From contig OZ024823.1 in the NCBI GenBank assembly GCA_964016985.1, forward strand, positions 35,321,687 through 35,385,686: a DNA stretch of 64,000 nucleotides, written 5' to 3'. Every line of letters starts with the position of its first letter. The first letter of the stretch is position 1. Under the pieces are notes generated by a model. The model was not told the DNA's origin. It was given only the letters and a program-made list of their open reading frames with translations, and did not search any database. Below, one piece after another: positions 43,934 to 54,850 of this stretch. A program made the position numbers and the translations under genes. Source of the DNA: Anodontia alba. Its lineage: Eukaryota > Mollusca > Bivalvia > Lucinida > Lucinidae.

Positions 43934-44450
43934 GCTTTCGACATCTTTCAGAGAGTCGTTTTTGCTTGGCGCTTTACACGGAAGAAGTAAATTTGCAAAC
44001 TTTTGTCAGGATTAAATGAAAAATCATTTGTCATAATTACCTATGCACGAAAAAATTTATTCTAGTCATTGGTTTTAAAAAAAAAAAAGTGTTTTCACTT
44101 TTTCCCATAGTAAAAATGAATGCAAATTATACAGAAATCTGTAGGGAAGGCGGATTTTCAACAAGTCCGCTTGTTCAATTTTTCTAAAATTTTCACACTT
44201 TTTTGTGAAACATCAGTAATTGAAATTGATCAAAGACGAGTAAAAAAAAATATTTTTTTAGACAAAAAAATAAAAAAAAAATCACTTTACTGTAGAAATT
44301 GCATCGGTCAGACCAATTTTGGCCGTAAATTTAATTCAAGGGTAAATATTTGAGAACAAAACACAGAAACAGAAAATACAAATGGTTTCTGGTAAGAAAC
44401 GGTCAGTCAGAACAAAATAATTTCATTTCTTTCCAAGTGATGTCGAGAGG
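43934..44450 (+). mobile_element. FamD element
   Basis: GCTTTCGACATCTTTCAGAG to GATGTCGAGAGG, inverted ends of ~15-45 bp. Internal A-runs; no ORF beyond 77 codons. Confidence 0.8.
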
Positions 44451-44764
44451 ACAGTAGGTCATATTTACAGTGAAAATATGGGTTAAAAGAACTCTTTAGT
44501 TTGCGCGAAGAAAGTATTTCCGGGATTCCTGCTAACTGGATTTATAAAAGTATAAATCGCGCTTTCAAATTGCTCTCGACCAGTCATATTCAGCGGCGCA
44601 TGTTGAATTTTAGAGACGTTTTATCTTTACGGCTGCCACTTGGCACTAACACCAGTTGTAGTGAAGATATATAGATTCTGAAAGGAATGACTCTTGAGAG
44701 CACGAATGGAATTGTCTACGTTGTGTCAGTTTCAAATGCAACATCCTCCATCATACAAAAATAT

Positions 44765-44860
44765 GAAATGTACGTGTGAAAACATATGTCGTGATGCTAA
44801 TTAGACGCGCCTCATCGAGGCGCTTCTAATGAATACCCAAAACATGCTTTCATGGAGAAA
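44765..44860. repeat. FamA-like palindrome, variant core
   Basis: AAAACATATGTCGTG ... GACGCGCCTCATCGAGGCGC ... ACATGCTTTCATGG; the same variant core type as 31,831. Confidence 0.68.
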
Positions 44861-44879
44861 TAAGGAAAATGCTATCTGG

Positions 44880-45510
44880 ATACCCACTCTTATCTTGAAA
44901 ACTATTTGAACTTCTTCTCCTGAACCGAAATACCATTCGAAACTTGGTAGAAAGTACCAGTAGTTCAAAAACACCTAAACAAATTCTGATCGGAAATCCA
45001 AGAGGATGCCGTCTTGAAAATATATTTAGATTAGAAATCAAAGATGGTTGCCATCTTGAAAATCTATTTCGAAGTTTTTCTTCGTAACCGAAAGGCCATG
45101 TGACTCGAAACTTTATTTGACGTATCAAGGTTACTTGTAGATCAAATTTAGCTAAACATTTCCGATCGGAAATTCGATGGCCGCCATGATCGTCATCTTG
45201 AAAATCTATTTTGAACTTTTCCTCCTGAACCGAAAGGTTAGTTGACTCGAAACTTGATAGGAAGTATCTGGGCGACTATTAGGTGAAAAGTAGCTAAAAC
45301 TGTACCGATCCAAAATTCAAGATAGCTGCAATGGCCCCCATCTTTAAATTCTCCTTCTGAACACAAAGGCGGATTCCCTCGAAACTTAGTAAAAATATCG
45401 CGGCAACTACTACAAGATCATAAATGGCCAAAAAACGTTCGCTTAAATTCAAGACGACTACCATGTCCCCTATCGTAAAATCTCCTTGGAGTTTCTCCTG
45501 AAAAGAAAGG
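44880..45510. repeat. Minisatellite, ~140 bp period, about 4.5 units
   Basis: Each unit has CTTCTCCTGAACCGAAA, CTCGAAACTTGGTAG and GATCGGAAATCCAAGA. It belongs to the same family as the longer array at 54,960-56,560. Confidence 0.8.
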
Positions 45511-45792
45511 TCAATACGAAAACATGCTTATTGAAATATACTGAAAATTTTACCACCAAAAAGTGAAAATTTTCAGATAAAAAATTCTGATATTTTTCAT
45601 ATTTCTGCTCTAAACATAGATTGTGGGTACTCGTTAGAACTGCCTCGACGAGGTGGTTCTAACGTGTGCCCACAATCTATGCTTTTGAGCAGAAATAAGA
45701 AAAAAATAATGTATACCCCCGTAAACCCCAGTTTTACTATATAAAAGTGGAGTTTTAGGGGGTCAAAATTATATAGGCATGTTTTCGTGATG
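45511..45792 (-). mobile_element. FamA element
   Basis: Left terminus shortened (CAATACGAAAACATGC); right end GGCATGTTTTCGTGATG. Confidence 0.88.
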
Positions 45793-46259
45793 GGATTGAC
45801 CTGAAACATTGTAGAAATTTTCATAAATTGTATCCTGCATGGATTATATCCTTTAGAGTTTTTCATGTTTTTTTTTTTTTTTTTTTCATATATAGAAATT
45901 TTCGAGGAAGAAAATCGTTCTTGGTGAATATGTTAATTTATACAAATTCTACTAGTATGACATCCAATGTGACCAGCATGCGAAAAAAAAAGAAATGGTG
46001 CTCATTTGTGGAAGTAAACTTTTCTTTTACTAGGCTAGTTGTTACGGTGAGCGATCTTTGGCCCAAATGGCCTCTTGTCGTTATAATTAAATGCCCTGAC
46101 ATTTCAAGTTTTGCATTGTTCCTTCGTTCTTCAGATAAATTCACCTGTAAAGTCACAGAAATACCCGAGTATATGAGGACGCCTTTTGTTTTGTTGTGTG
46201 ATATTCTCCGGCCGTATACGTCACAGAAATCTAACACAATAAGAAACGGTAGGTACCCT
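45793..46259. other. No gene credited
   Basis: A 150-codon plus ORF (45,828-46,280) spans a poly-T tract and runs into Pal107, with no recognisable domain. Confidence 0.4.
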
Positions 46260-46366
46260 CCCAGTCAGCATTCTACGTAACTCTATATCGGGCCGTCATC
46301 GGCCCGTCAGGGTAGCTGACGGGCCGATGACGGCCCGATGTAGATTTACGTAGAATACTAGCTGGG
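46260..46366. mobile_element. Pal107 copy 3
   Basis: 107 bp like the others. Both arms have CTACGTAA, ATCGGGCC and CGTCATCGGCC, positions at which copies 1 and 2 differ. Two arm mismatches lie at the CTCTATA / TACATC region. Confidence 0.9.
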
Positions 46367-47647
46367 CTGTATCTTAAATAAGAATTCGTAAAAACTGTCG
46401 ATTTTTATGTGTTATGTGCTTCCAAAGACTGCGTCTAGGCCCATTTCTTAATGACTATTACATATCATATTACCTAGAATACACTCTAACTAGGACTCAA
46501 ACACTCTGATAATATTTCATAATTATAACCAATTTTTCATTGTCTGACGACTTTGTCATTGATGTCCGTGTGTCTTTCCGCCCACCCGTTCGTCCGTCAT
46601 AGGTCCGTCAGTCCGTATTTTCGTTTCCGGACGATAACGACTAAATGTCAGTGGATTTTCACCAAACTTAGTGTGTGCATTGATATAATGGAGATCTGGT
46701 TTGGAATTGTGTATGGGCGAATTTCGTCAGTTTTTGATAGACTTATCTTCAGAAGCCAACTGATCTGGATCTACACTGTTTGCTAAGACAGGGCATGGTA
46801 TTCAGCAACAGAAGGGTTAAGTCTTATGGAATCGTTGAGGCAAGATTCATATAGGTACCAAATGGGGTAGACTGCAATCAGGAACGACAGTGGCAATCTA
46901 AAACATAATTCATATGGAAGAGGCGGTCGGTTTAGGTAAGTAAAACATTTCATTTATTTGCAGGAGATATAAGGGTGTATCAGTGAAAGTAAGTATAACA
47001 TGCTTCTCATAAGTGGTCAACGATGTAACCAAACAATCTAATCTTGAAAGCCTAAGCGTGTTGACCGTGACATAACCTGGAACTGGAGATTGTGTTTTTT
47101 TTTTCTTGAGAATCGAACAAACCTGGCAGATTTTTCATTTTTGTGGTCTTACTTGATCATTTCGATGTCAGACAGATAAAATTCAATCATTTTTGGCTAG
47201 TCTGTGAAGACTCAATCGACCTTTTGTTATTCATGTTAAATGTAACATCCATTTGAATAGTGCAGATAGAGAGAAACGGCAATCGAAAACGACTTACATG
47301 GCAATCGAAGAACGAATTTGTTTTTGTTCATTTACAGAGAAAAAAGAACTAAATTGTCCATGTTTCTCCGCATTTTCGTGGTTTTAAGGGTACAGCAAGC
47401 TGTAATACGACCATGACAACAGCAGGAACAAAGTGGGGCTAAAGTGAATTGCGTTTCAGATTCACGAGGCCGTTCAAGATTGCCGCGGTCTTCCTTATTG
47501 CCACCTACCCGGTGTGAATTAGATTTGTCCCCAAATTTGATTCAAACCCTGCCCTAAATCGACATTACAGTCCCTTTGCTGCTCGCAACCCGAGAACAGA
47601 CCCAGACTGAGCCATACAATGCAACAGGAGAGGCAAAAGGGAAATTT
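46367..47647. other. Spacer with repeat fragments
   Basis: It contains a CCGTTCGTCCGTCATAGGTC stretch (46,560-46,620) as in mollusc-type FamF repeats and a half FamC (46,752-46,787, CTGATCTGGATCTACACTGT). No gene seen. Confidence 0.45.
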
Positions 47648-47715
47648 GCTCGACTGGGATTCCAACCCAGGATCTTTCGCACATCGGAATGCCGTCTGAT
47701 CTACTGAGTCACATG
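47648..47715 (-). pseudogene. tRNA-like sequence, minus strand
   Basis: On the minus strand, CTCAGTAGATCAGACGGCAT (A-box region) and CCTGGGTTGGAATCCCAG (T arm with a perfect stem). Acceptor stem not convincing; likely a SINE head. Confidence 0.5.
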
Positions 47716-47758
47716 GTTAGCCTGTAACATTCATATAAGCTATATAGCAGTGTAAAAT

Positions 47759-47816
47759 AGTTGCATGACCAGTCTGTTGATCTGTGTGTTGCCTTGGGTT
47801 CGAGTTCCAGTCGGAG
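47759..47816 (+). pseudogene. tRNA-like sequence, plus strand
   Basis: GCATGACCAGTCTGTTGATC and TTGGGTTCGAGTTCCAG form D-arm and T-arm like parts. It diverges from the minus-strand tRNA-like sequence 43 bp to its left. Confidence 0.45.
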
Positions 47817-48321
47817 CACGAGTTTTTACTCCCTGTGATATTTGATCGCTAAGTGTTGGCGGTGAGGGAGTTCTGAGCAGCAAAAGGACTGCGTCGCCAG
47901 TGCCGGCACGGTTAAAAGCAACTAGAAGCGTCTCATGAATTAGGGAGGAAATAGTAACAGACCTACCATGTGCCTTGATAGCATTGTATGCGAGATGAGC
48001 TTGTTTCGAGTTTTCAGTTATAAAAGGATTCATTTATCATATATTCTTGTTTGATATGTCGTTTATGTAAATTGAAAGGAAGTGGCTAAAGGTCCGGTAG
48101 TAAGTACCAAGTCTAGAGGTCTGGTACGCGGATCTCCAGCCTCCTAGTCCAGAGGTCCGGTACCGGACCTCTAGCCATTGTCACTGGGGCAGGCTAGAGT
48201 TCCGGTAATCGGGTACTTGTTAGCAATTCCTACCATAATAGACTATAGACCTGGTAATAGATTATTTGTTAGCTAATTCCCACGATATGATATCCTAAAT
48301 GAAAGAAAGTATAACGAAATA
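47817..48321. other. Spacer with a 22 bp perfect palindrome
   Basis: AGAGGTCCGGTACCGGACCT followed by CT (48,151-48,172) is a perfect inverted repeat within a cluster of GGTCCGGTA / GGTCTGGTA motifs. No gene seen. Confidence 0.6.
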
Positions 48322-48607
48322 CAGTTGACTCTCGTTATCTCGAACTCGCTTATCTCGAATAACCGCTTATTTCGAAGTGAAAATCTGGTCCCTACCTAAA
48401 CATGAAAATCTAACAACATGTAAAAAATATTGTGGAAAAGAGGAGAAATTGATCTTTAACTCAAAGAGACCAGTTACACATATATTTGTCAAATGTGGTT
48501 GTTCGAAGTATTTTTTCCTCAATTCCGCAAATCTGATATGTCGAAGTACGGATATCTCGAAGTATTTCAGAGAGTCCCTTGGAATTCGAGATAACGAGAG
48601 TCGACTG
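48322..48607. mobile_element. Pogo/Tigger-like MITE, 286 bp
   Basis: Ends CAGTTGACTCTCGTTATCTC and GAGATAACGAGAGTCGACTG, flanked by TA on both sides (48,320-48,321; 48,608-48,609). The TIR and TA target match the pogo/Tigger branch of Tc1/mariner (family knowledge). No transposase. Confidence 0.85.
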
Positions 48608-48609
48608 TA

Positions 48610-49526
48610 ATTATAATTGATTTCTTCTTCCGTTAGCCACCATCTTAAAAGGGGAACTTCAGCATACGGTAATATAGTGAAATGTACAACTGCAAACCCA
48701 TGACCTAAAATTGCATTTAGTAATTGATTTTATTACTATTATTGTTATTATTCAAGTCAAGACAAAGTACTTTGTGTGATTATTATTATTACTATCAACT
48801 TCATTCATTTGTTAATGCAGAATGTTGAAATATAAGGAGTTTTAAGAACAATTCATTTCGTTCGTCGATTGCTATGCGTTTCGTTAGTTGATTGCATTTG
48901 AATTTTGGAAATATCGTTTTCGATAGCCGGTTGTTCCTACCCCTAAGCTCTTCGTCCATTCCTAGCTCCCTTAATAGCCAACACTGAACCGGGAATAAGG
49001 ACAACATTTATTTTTTAGGACATCGTTTTAGAACCCCGGAATTTGCATGAGAAAGCTGATTTTTTACTGAATGAAAACTGAAGACAAAATGTAATATGGT
49101 CAGTATGATAGAAATGAAAATAAATCAATAAAATTGCCCTAATATGTCAAAAATTCATACATTCTGCTGCAAGAAGAAGGATTAGTTTCGATTCTAACCA
49201 CAATATTAATTATAAGAACATTATTACTGACTTACCCAAACCGACCGCCTATTTCATATGAGTTGCCGCGGCCGTTCCTGATTAGATTGCCGACTATCTG
49301 TTGTGGGTACGGGGTATTCTTCCTAGTATGAAAATTGCATCATTGGTATGGGAGATGTTATTACATGAGTCAGTGAATGGTTTATAAGATAATGCAATGT
49401 ACATTCAACCTTAGCAAAAGTGGAATGTGCCCGTCACGCATCACAATTGTGTTTAACCCTTAAACTGCCAATCACAACAATTGTCGTCTGCTTTGTCATC
49501 TGCTTGTGATTTTAAAAGTCATTTTT
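48610..49526. other. No gene or classified repeat seen
   Basis: AT-rich spacer with short ORFs only. Confidence 0.5.
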
Positions 49527-49677
49527 GCAAACAGTGTGGACCTAGATCAGATTCTAGTAGTCTGATCAGGATTCACACTGTTTGCCTGTATGCAAAAATA
49601 GGTTTGGAAAGTTTGCAAGAGTATTCAGCAGACGACATTTTCAAATGCAGGTTTTCTTGGCATTTTAAGGGTTAAAC
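49527..49677. mobile_element. FamC element followed by a FamB end
   Basis: TGCAAACAGTGTGGACC / GGATTCACACTGTTTGC (to 49,585), then TTCAGCAGACGACATTTTCA (49,617-49,677). Confidence 0.7.
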
Positions 49678-49839
49678 TTCGGGAAAGACCTATACAATAG
49701 CATTTAGCATTTTATGACTGTCGTATATTTAACGTCTGTTGACTGTTATTTATTGTGACAAGCCTAGCGCTTATCCCCCTTTCCAGTTAACTATTTGACC
49801 CACAATCATCGAACAAAATCTTTTGTTTAGAGAAGATTC

Positions 49840-50117
49840 CATTTCGAAAACAAGCCTATTTAAATATACTGGAAATTTTACCGCCAAAAAATGAAAATTT
49901 TCAGAAAAAAAAAATCTGAAATTGTTCATATTTCTGCTTAAAACATAGATTGTGGGTACTCATTAGAACCGCCTTGCCAAGGCGGTTCTAACGGATACCC
50001 ACAATCTATGTTTTGAGCAGAAATAAGAAAAATAATATATACCCCTGTAAACCCCAGTTTTATTATATAAAAGTTGTGTTTAAGGGGTCAACGTTATATT
50101 GGCATGTTTTTGTGATG
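49840..50117 (-). mobile_element. FamA element
   Basis: CATTTCGAAAACAAGCC to GGCATGTTTTTGTGATG; centre GAACCGCCTTGCCAAGGCGG has a compensated change in both arms. Confidence 0.88.
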
Positions 50118-50249
50118 ATACCAGAATTGAGGCAAAACCATTTTGCCAGAGTAAAGCTTCCCTGAAAGCGTATGCATTCAGGCATGATCAAATTGGCTCA
50201 AAGATTATTCTTTCATGTTCAGTTCATTAGAGCATATTCTGTGGTAAAA

Positions 50250-50412
50250 CAATCAGCAGACGGCATTTTGAAATATTTTTATTTTCCCAGAAAACAGGTT
50301 TTGACATTTCATGCAAATTGTCTCCAATTTTCATGAAATATCAAATCCTGTTTTCTTGGGAAATTATAAAAAAATGTGTCATCAATTTGTCATCTGCTGA
50401 ATCAGCCCAAGG
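50250..50412. mobile_element. FamB element
   Basis: CAGCAGACGGCATTTTG to CATCTGCTGAATC; the centre has lost ~8 bp. Confidence 0.8.
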
Positions 50413-50437
50413 AGTAGTAAATGTTATCCATTTAAAG

Positions 50438-50793
50438 GCTCCATGTTCCTCAAAACTAGACATTTTTATCCAAGAAATGTTTAATAAATTGATATATAGC
50501 AGTAATACGATCATAAAATGTGGCATCTGACAGCCTGTAAAAATTCAGTTAAGATTCACGTTTTTGAAGTGGATCAATAATGAACCGAGTTTTTTTTTTA
50601 TCCTATCTCTGAATTAATGTTGGCAATATTAATTCAGATATACGATACAAATCATTTCATTTCAAGAATGAGAGACTAACTGAAATTTTGCAGGCTGTCA
50701 GGTTCCACATTTTATGATTGTATCAATATTATATATCAATTTATTAAACCTTTCTTGGATAATAAAATGTCTGTTTTTGAGGAATATAGAGCC
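50438..50793. mobile_element. ~355 bp foldback with ~150 bp arms
   Basis: GGCTCCATGTTCCTCAAAAC ... ATAAAATGTGGCATCTGACA at left and the diverged complement ending TGAGGAATATAGAGCC at right. Confidence 0.8.
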
Positions 50794-51137
50794 TTTAAGC
50801 GATAAATAAAAGCTGTGTATAAATCAGAGAATAAAGCTTTTTTCACCATGTTACTTTTCATCCCAGCTTCATAAATGTTTTTCTGAAAAGATTTAAAATT
50901 TAACAAATATTTGAACTTATTTGAGATGATCATGAAAACAAAGTTTACGAACTAGGGGCCAGATCGTGTCAAATTTGATCGCCATGGGTTTTAACGTAGT
51001 TTTTATGTTCTTTGTTATCTTTGAAAATAGAAAAGAAGATGTCCAGAAAGAGCCACAATCAAAGAACACAGCCCACTAATGACACCAAGAAGAAGAGCAC
51101 TGAAATAAACCATAACAGACAGCAAACGTGTCGCAGC
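50794..51137. other. No gene or classified repeat seen
   Basis: AT-rich spacer. Confidence 0.5.
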
Positions 51138-51795
51138 CATCACGAAAACATACCTATATAATTTTGACCCCCTTAAACCCCACTTTTATATAGTAAAACT
51201 AGGGTCTACAAGGGTATACATTATTTTCTTATTTCTGCTCAAAAACATAGATTGTGGGTACTCGTTAGAACCGCCTCGGTGAGGCGATTCTAACGAGTAC
51301 CCACAGTCTATGTTTTGAGCAGAAATATGAAAAATGTCAGAATTTATTATCTGAAAAATTTCATTATTTGGTGGTAAAATTTCAATATATTTCAATGAGA
51401 GATAGCAGTAGTTTTTTCTATTATCTCCCTTGATGGGTAAAGTGCAAGGTAGACCAAACACAAACTAGGTCTTTCTAATTGGAATACTCTAATTTTATCA
51501 CAGATCCTCAGTGGAATTAAACTTATATTTAACTTTAAAATTTTCCACTTACATATGAAAGATTTATTAACATTATGTATTTTATTGCCTTGACAATGTT
51601 TCTTTTTGATATTTTGGTAGCTTTACTTACATATGACCACTTATGAGTCAGATTTCTCAAGGTAAAAGTAGCTACCCTTAATAGAGGTATTAATGATAAT
51701 ATCAGAGGAATCCAATTAATTGGACCTGGTTATTTACAGAAAGTACTCAGGGGAGTTAACTGACTGCTATCTCTCATAGGCGTGTTTTCGTAATG
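51138..51795 (+). mobile_element. FamA element split by another TIR element
   Basis: The left 257 bp runs to ATATATTTCAAT and the right terminus AGGCGTGTTTTCGTAATG resumes at 51,778. Confidence 0.88.
51397..51774. mobile_element. ~380 bp TIR element nested in FamA
   Basis: GAGAGATAGCAGTAGTT at left against GAGAGATAGCAGTCAGTT on the complement of the right end. AT lies on both sides, and removing the element with one AT restores FamA. Non-coding. Confidence 0.8.
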
Positions 51796-51856
51796 CCAAG
51801 AAAAGCAAAGAAACCAGCTCCCACTTCCCCAAACGATGTAATTACAGTGCTACTGG

Positions 51857-52408
51857 GCTTTCGACATCTTTCAGAAAGTCGTTTTTTGCTTGGCGCTTTA
51901 CACAAAAGAAGTAAATTTGCAAACTTTTGTCTTGATTTAATGCAAAACCATCTGTCGTAACTACCTATGCACAAAAAGTTTTATTCTATTCATTGGATTT
52001 TAAAAGAATCAAATATTTTCAATTTTTCCTATAGTAAAAATGAATGCAAATTTTGAAGAAATCTGCAGGGTAGGTAACTTGGAGGCAGATTTTCAACAAG
52101 TACGGCTTGTTCAATTTTTCTGAAATTTTCACAATATTGTTGTGAAACATCAATAATTTAAATTCAGCAAAGAAAAGTAAAAAATATTTTCTAAGACAAA
52201 AACTCCAAAAAATCACTTTACTATAGAAATTGCATAGGTCAGACCAATTTTTGACCGTAAATTTAATTTTACTGTAAATATTTGAGAACAAAACACTGAA
52301 ACAGAAAAGACAAATGGTTTCTGATTGGATATGGTCAATCAGAACAAAATATTTTCATTCAAAATAAAACGCCAAACAAAAAACGTCTTTCCGAGATATA
52401 TCGAAAGG
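51857..52408 (+). mobile_element. FamD element, best copy
   Basis: CTTTCGACATCTTTCAGAAA and GGAAAGACGTTTTTTGTTTG (complement of right end) form ~45 bp inverted ends; the right end closes with TATCGAAAGG. Confidence 0.82.
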
Positions 52409-52606
52409 ACAGTAGGTGGGATCAATCAAAAACAACAGTAAGACAAGGAACATGATAAAACATGAAAAAGTCCTGCAGCAAGCTGCCACAAAGAACAAAC
52501 AACAGAAGAACCACTGCCTTGGAGGTTCAACTGCTGTAAAAATACAGATTAATTTTACGGCTAGCATAGAGGATTCCTAACTCAGTCGTTGAATATCAAG
52601 AAAAAA

Positions 52607-52715
52607 AGCGTAAATCAGATTGAATCCGTGCGATGAAACTAAAGTGAGTGTGCATAAGTGTAAATCAGATTGCATCCATGTGATGAAACAAAAGTGAGTG
52701 TGCGTGGCAAACACG
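52607..52715 (+). repeat. Two-copy tandem of ~58 bp
   Basis: GCGTAAATCAGATTGAATCC ... AAAGTGAGTGTGC is repeated once with few changes. Confidence 0.8.
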
Positions 52716-53248
52716 TAAGATACTGACTGCCAGAGCTTAAGAACATACTAGTTGAACCACGGAGGGGCTTAACCCATTATAGAATAGACCCCTAAACGGG
52801 TAATTGACAAACAGTATAGACCCAGATCAGAAGCCGCATTATGTTTGCAAATAGTTCATCCATTTTTCTCTCTAAATATCTAAATCACATAGCCTAACAT
52901 ACCTAAAATCGAAATAAGAATATTCTAATCTGTAGTGTTAGACAGCTCATTCAGTCTATAATGGGTTAACGAAGACATCACATCAGGCATCAACCTTTTA
53001 ATGAAAGGTTTAGTTTTGAGCCCAGTGCGGGATATTTGAAAAATTATATGAGAGACCTTGATGAGGACTAATTGGTCGAAACTAGCTAGTCTTGTGTAGA
53101 AAACTTGATACAGCAGCTGTGTCCGTTTTGTGAGTGTGTTCATTGCTTTTGGGGGTCATTCCATTTAGAATCTGTTTATTGTCTTTCTGTTTATAGTGGC
53201 TTAGTTTTTTTATTTCTTCCCAATACTCTGCTTTTTTACGAAATATAG
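52716..53248. other. Presumed intron upstream of the PRDM-like exon
   Basis: A half FamC (52,808-52,858) is present. No upstream exon was recognised. Confidence 0.4.
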
Positions 53249-53734
53249 ACAGAACCAGCTCTGGGCAAAACTACTTTGACGAGTTTAGTATACACCAGGA
53301 TAAAACGACACAGAAACAGAACAAAAGAGAAAGTGAATGTAAAACAGATATTGATAAAGACATTCCTGATTATAACAAAGAAGATGGTGCAGATAGTGAC
53401 GATTGCGATGATGATTTTGAACAAGATGAATATGATGGCGACGACGATTGTGCAAATGATGATGATGATTGTGAAAGCGGTGATGGCAGTTTTGTATGTG
53501 GTGATGACGATGAAAATGAACATAAGCAGGTAGATAACGGTCAAGAACATGACAAAGAGGCTAAACAAGATAGATATTGTGTGATTAAGGAATACGAACA
53601 TGATAGTGATTATGATGATGAATGGGATGATGGAGGAGACGACGAACCAAGGCTTCATAGCTATAACTTACGGAAAAGAAATACAGATACAATATTTATG
53701 CATTTGGAAGTGCCAGATGATGACACTTTTCTTT
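53249..53734 (+). CDS. Acidic exon of a PRDM9-like gene
   Basis: Acceptor ...TTACGAAATATAG at 53,248 and donor CTTT|GTAAGT at 53,734 bound 486 nt with one open frame. It encodes a Lys/Glu region (DKTTQKQNKRESECK), long Asp-rich runs (GADSDDCDDDFEQDEYDGDD), then RLHSYNLRKRNTDTIFMHLE and VPDDDTFL. The last part, YNLRKR followed by a PDDD.(Y/F)L element, is what precedes the zinc knuckle in PRDM9-type proteins. The exon ends in phase 1 and continues in frame into 56,735. It is probably nuclear; the Asp-rich region may be a charged linker. A hydrophobic minus-strand ORF over the same bases is a shadow of the GAT codons. Upstream exons are not identified. Confidence 0.75.
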
Positions 53735-54850
53735 GTAAGTACGGCTGTTATTCCCGGATGATAATTGAGTCCAGGCCCAGCATTTCCTATAAGATTGTTA
53801 AGATCAGCCCGTGCTGCTAGTTCATAAAATCAGCATGTGCATCCACACATTCTAAGCAGAATATTTTTCGTCCGTCTAAACTAAGTTTGGCCCTGGCAAG
53901 TTTTTCTTTTAGAAATAAACTAGCCAAAACATCATGCTCAACTGATAACTTAACCATGTTTTATGGCTTCTGCCCTCAACTGTTGTCCACCTATGAGTCT
54001 GTTCACAACAGGTGGTATTACCAGCTTTACCTGCGGGACTACTTTTTTCTGATAACACTTGTTCCCTGCACTATAATATATAATCTTAAAATCTTATTTT
54101 CTTTGTTGTTTAATTAACTTTTTATGCAAATGTAGATTTTGGAGTCGGTTTTGATCTACTTCATTGCGCTTTATATTAAAGAATTTTTCGTGTGGTTCTA
54201 GTTAACTGTCTTTTCAGTATTACTTAATTAATGGCGTAACAGAGCATCGTTTTATTGGTATCCGGGCAGTGTTTTATGGTCTCAGTCACAAGAAACATAT
54301 GGAAATGCAATATCCCACTAACCCGACTTTGCTATAGTATTAGTCGGAAAGGTGGGGGTCTAAGAGAAAAGCATGACATGGCTACCCATAGAATGCGAAC
54401 TAATGACCCTGAAGCAAACGCTGATCTGAATCATTGCTTTGCAGACATGCGATCCTGTAGAAAATGTTTTGCCCCGGCGCAGTCTCCATCATTAATATTG
54501 TTATTTTATTATCATTTTGTTTGTCGATACGAGCTTGGGTTATAGGGAAAAGTTTTCTGATTTCTCCGTGAAACCCAGTTTTGTGTTACTCATTAGAATA
54601 TTCAGTAGACTCTTTCTCAGCATGACAAAACAAGCATGCACTTCATACAATATTCCTGTTTGTTGTTGTTGTTTTTTGCGACTTGTTGTAAACAAGGATT
54701 TGGTTTTCCGTCTGTTCATTCGTCTGCCTGTCTGTCAACATTGGGATCAACTCTAGAATTTAGGTTTATTTTCGATAAACTTTTAGCACCTACAATTACC
54801 TAACGTGACATAGACATCTTCCTGACATACTCAAACATATCGGTATCATA
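53735..54850 (+). other. Intron of the PRDM9-like gene, left part
   Basis: No repeat of the named families is evident; short ORFs (53,887 and 54,255) have no support. Confidence 0.5.

Noticed and set aside
45828..46280. 150-codon plus ORF
   Set aside because: Begins near a poly-T tract, has no domain, and ends inside Pal107.
53236..53658. Hydrophobic minus ORF of 140 codons, looks like a membrane protein
   Set aside because: Antisense of GAT/GAA-rich codons of the acidic exon, which has splice sites and a matching partner exon.
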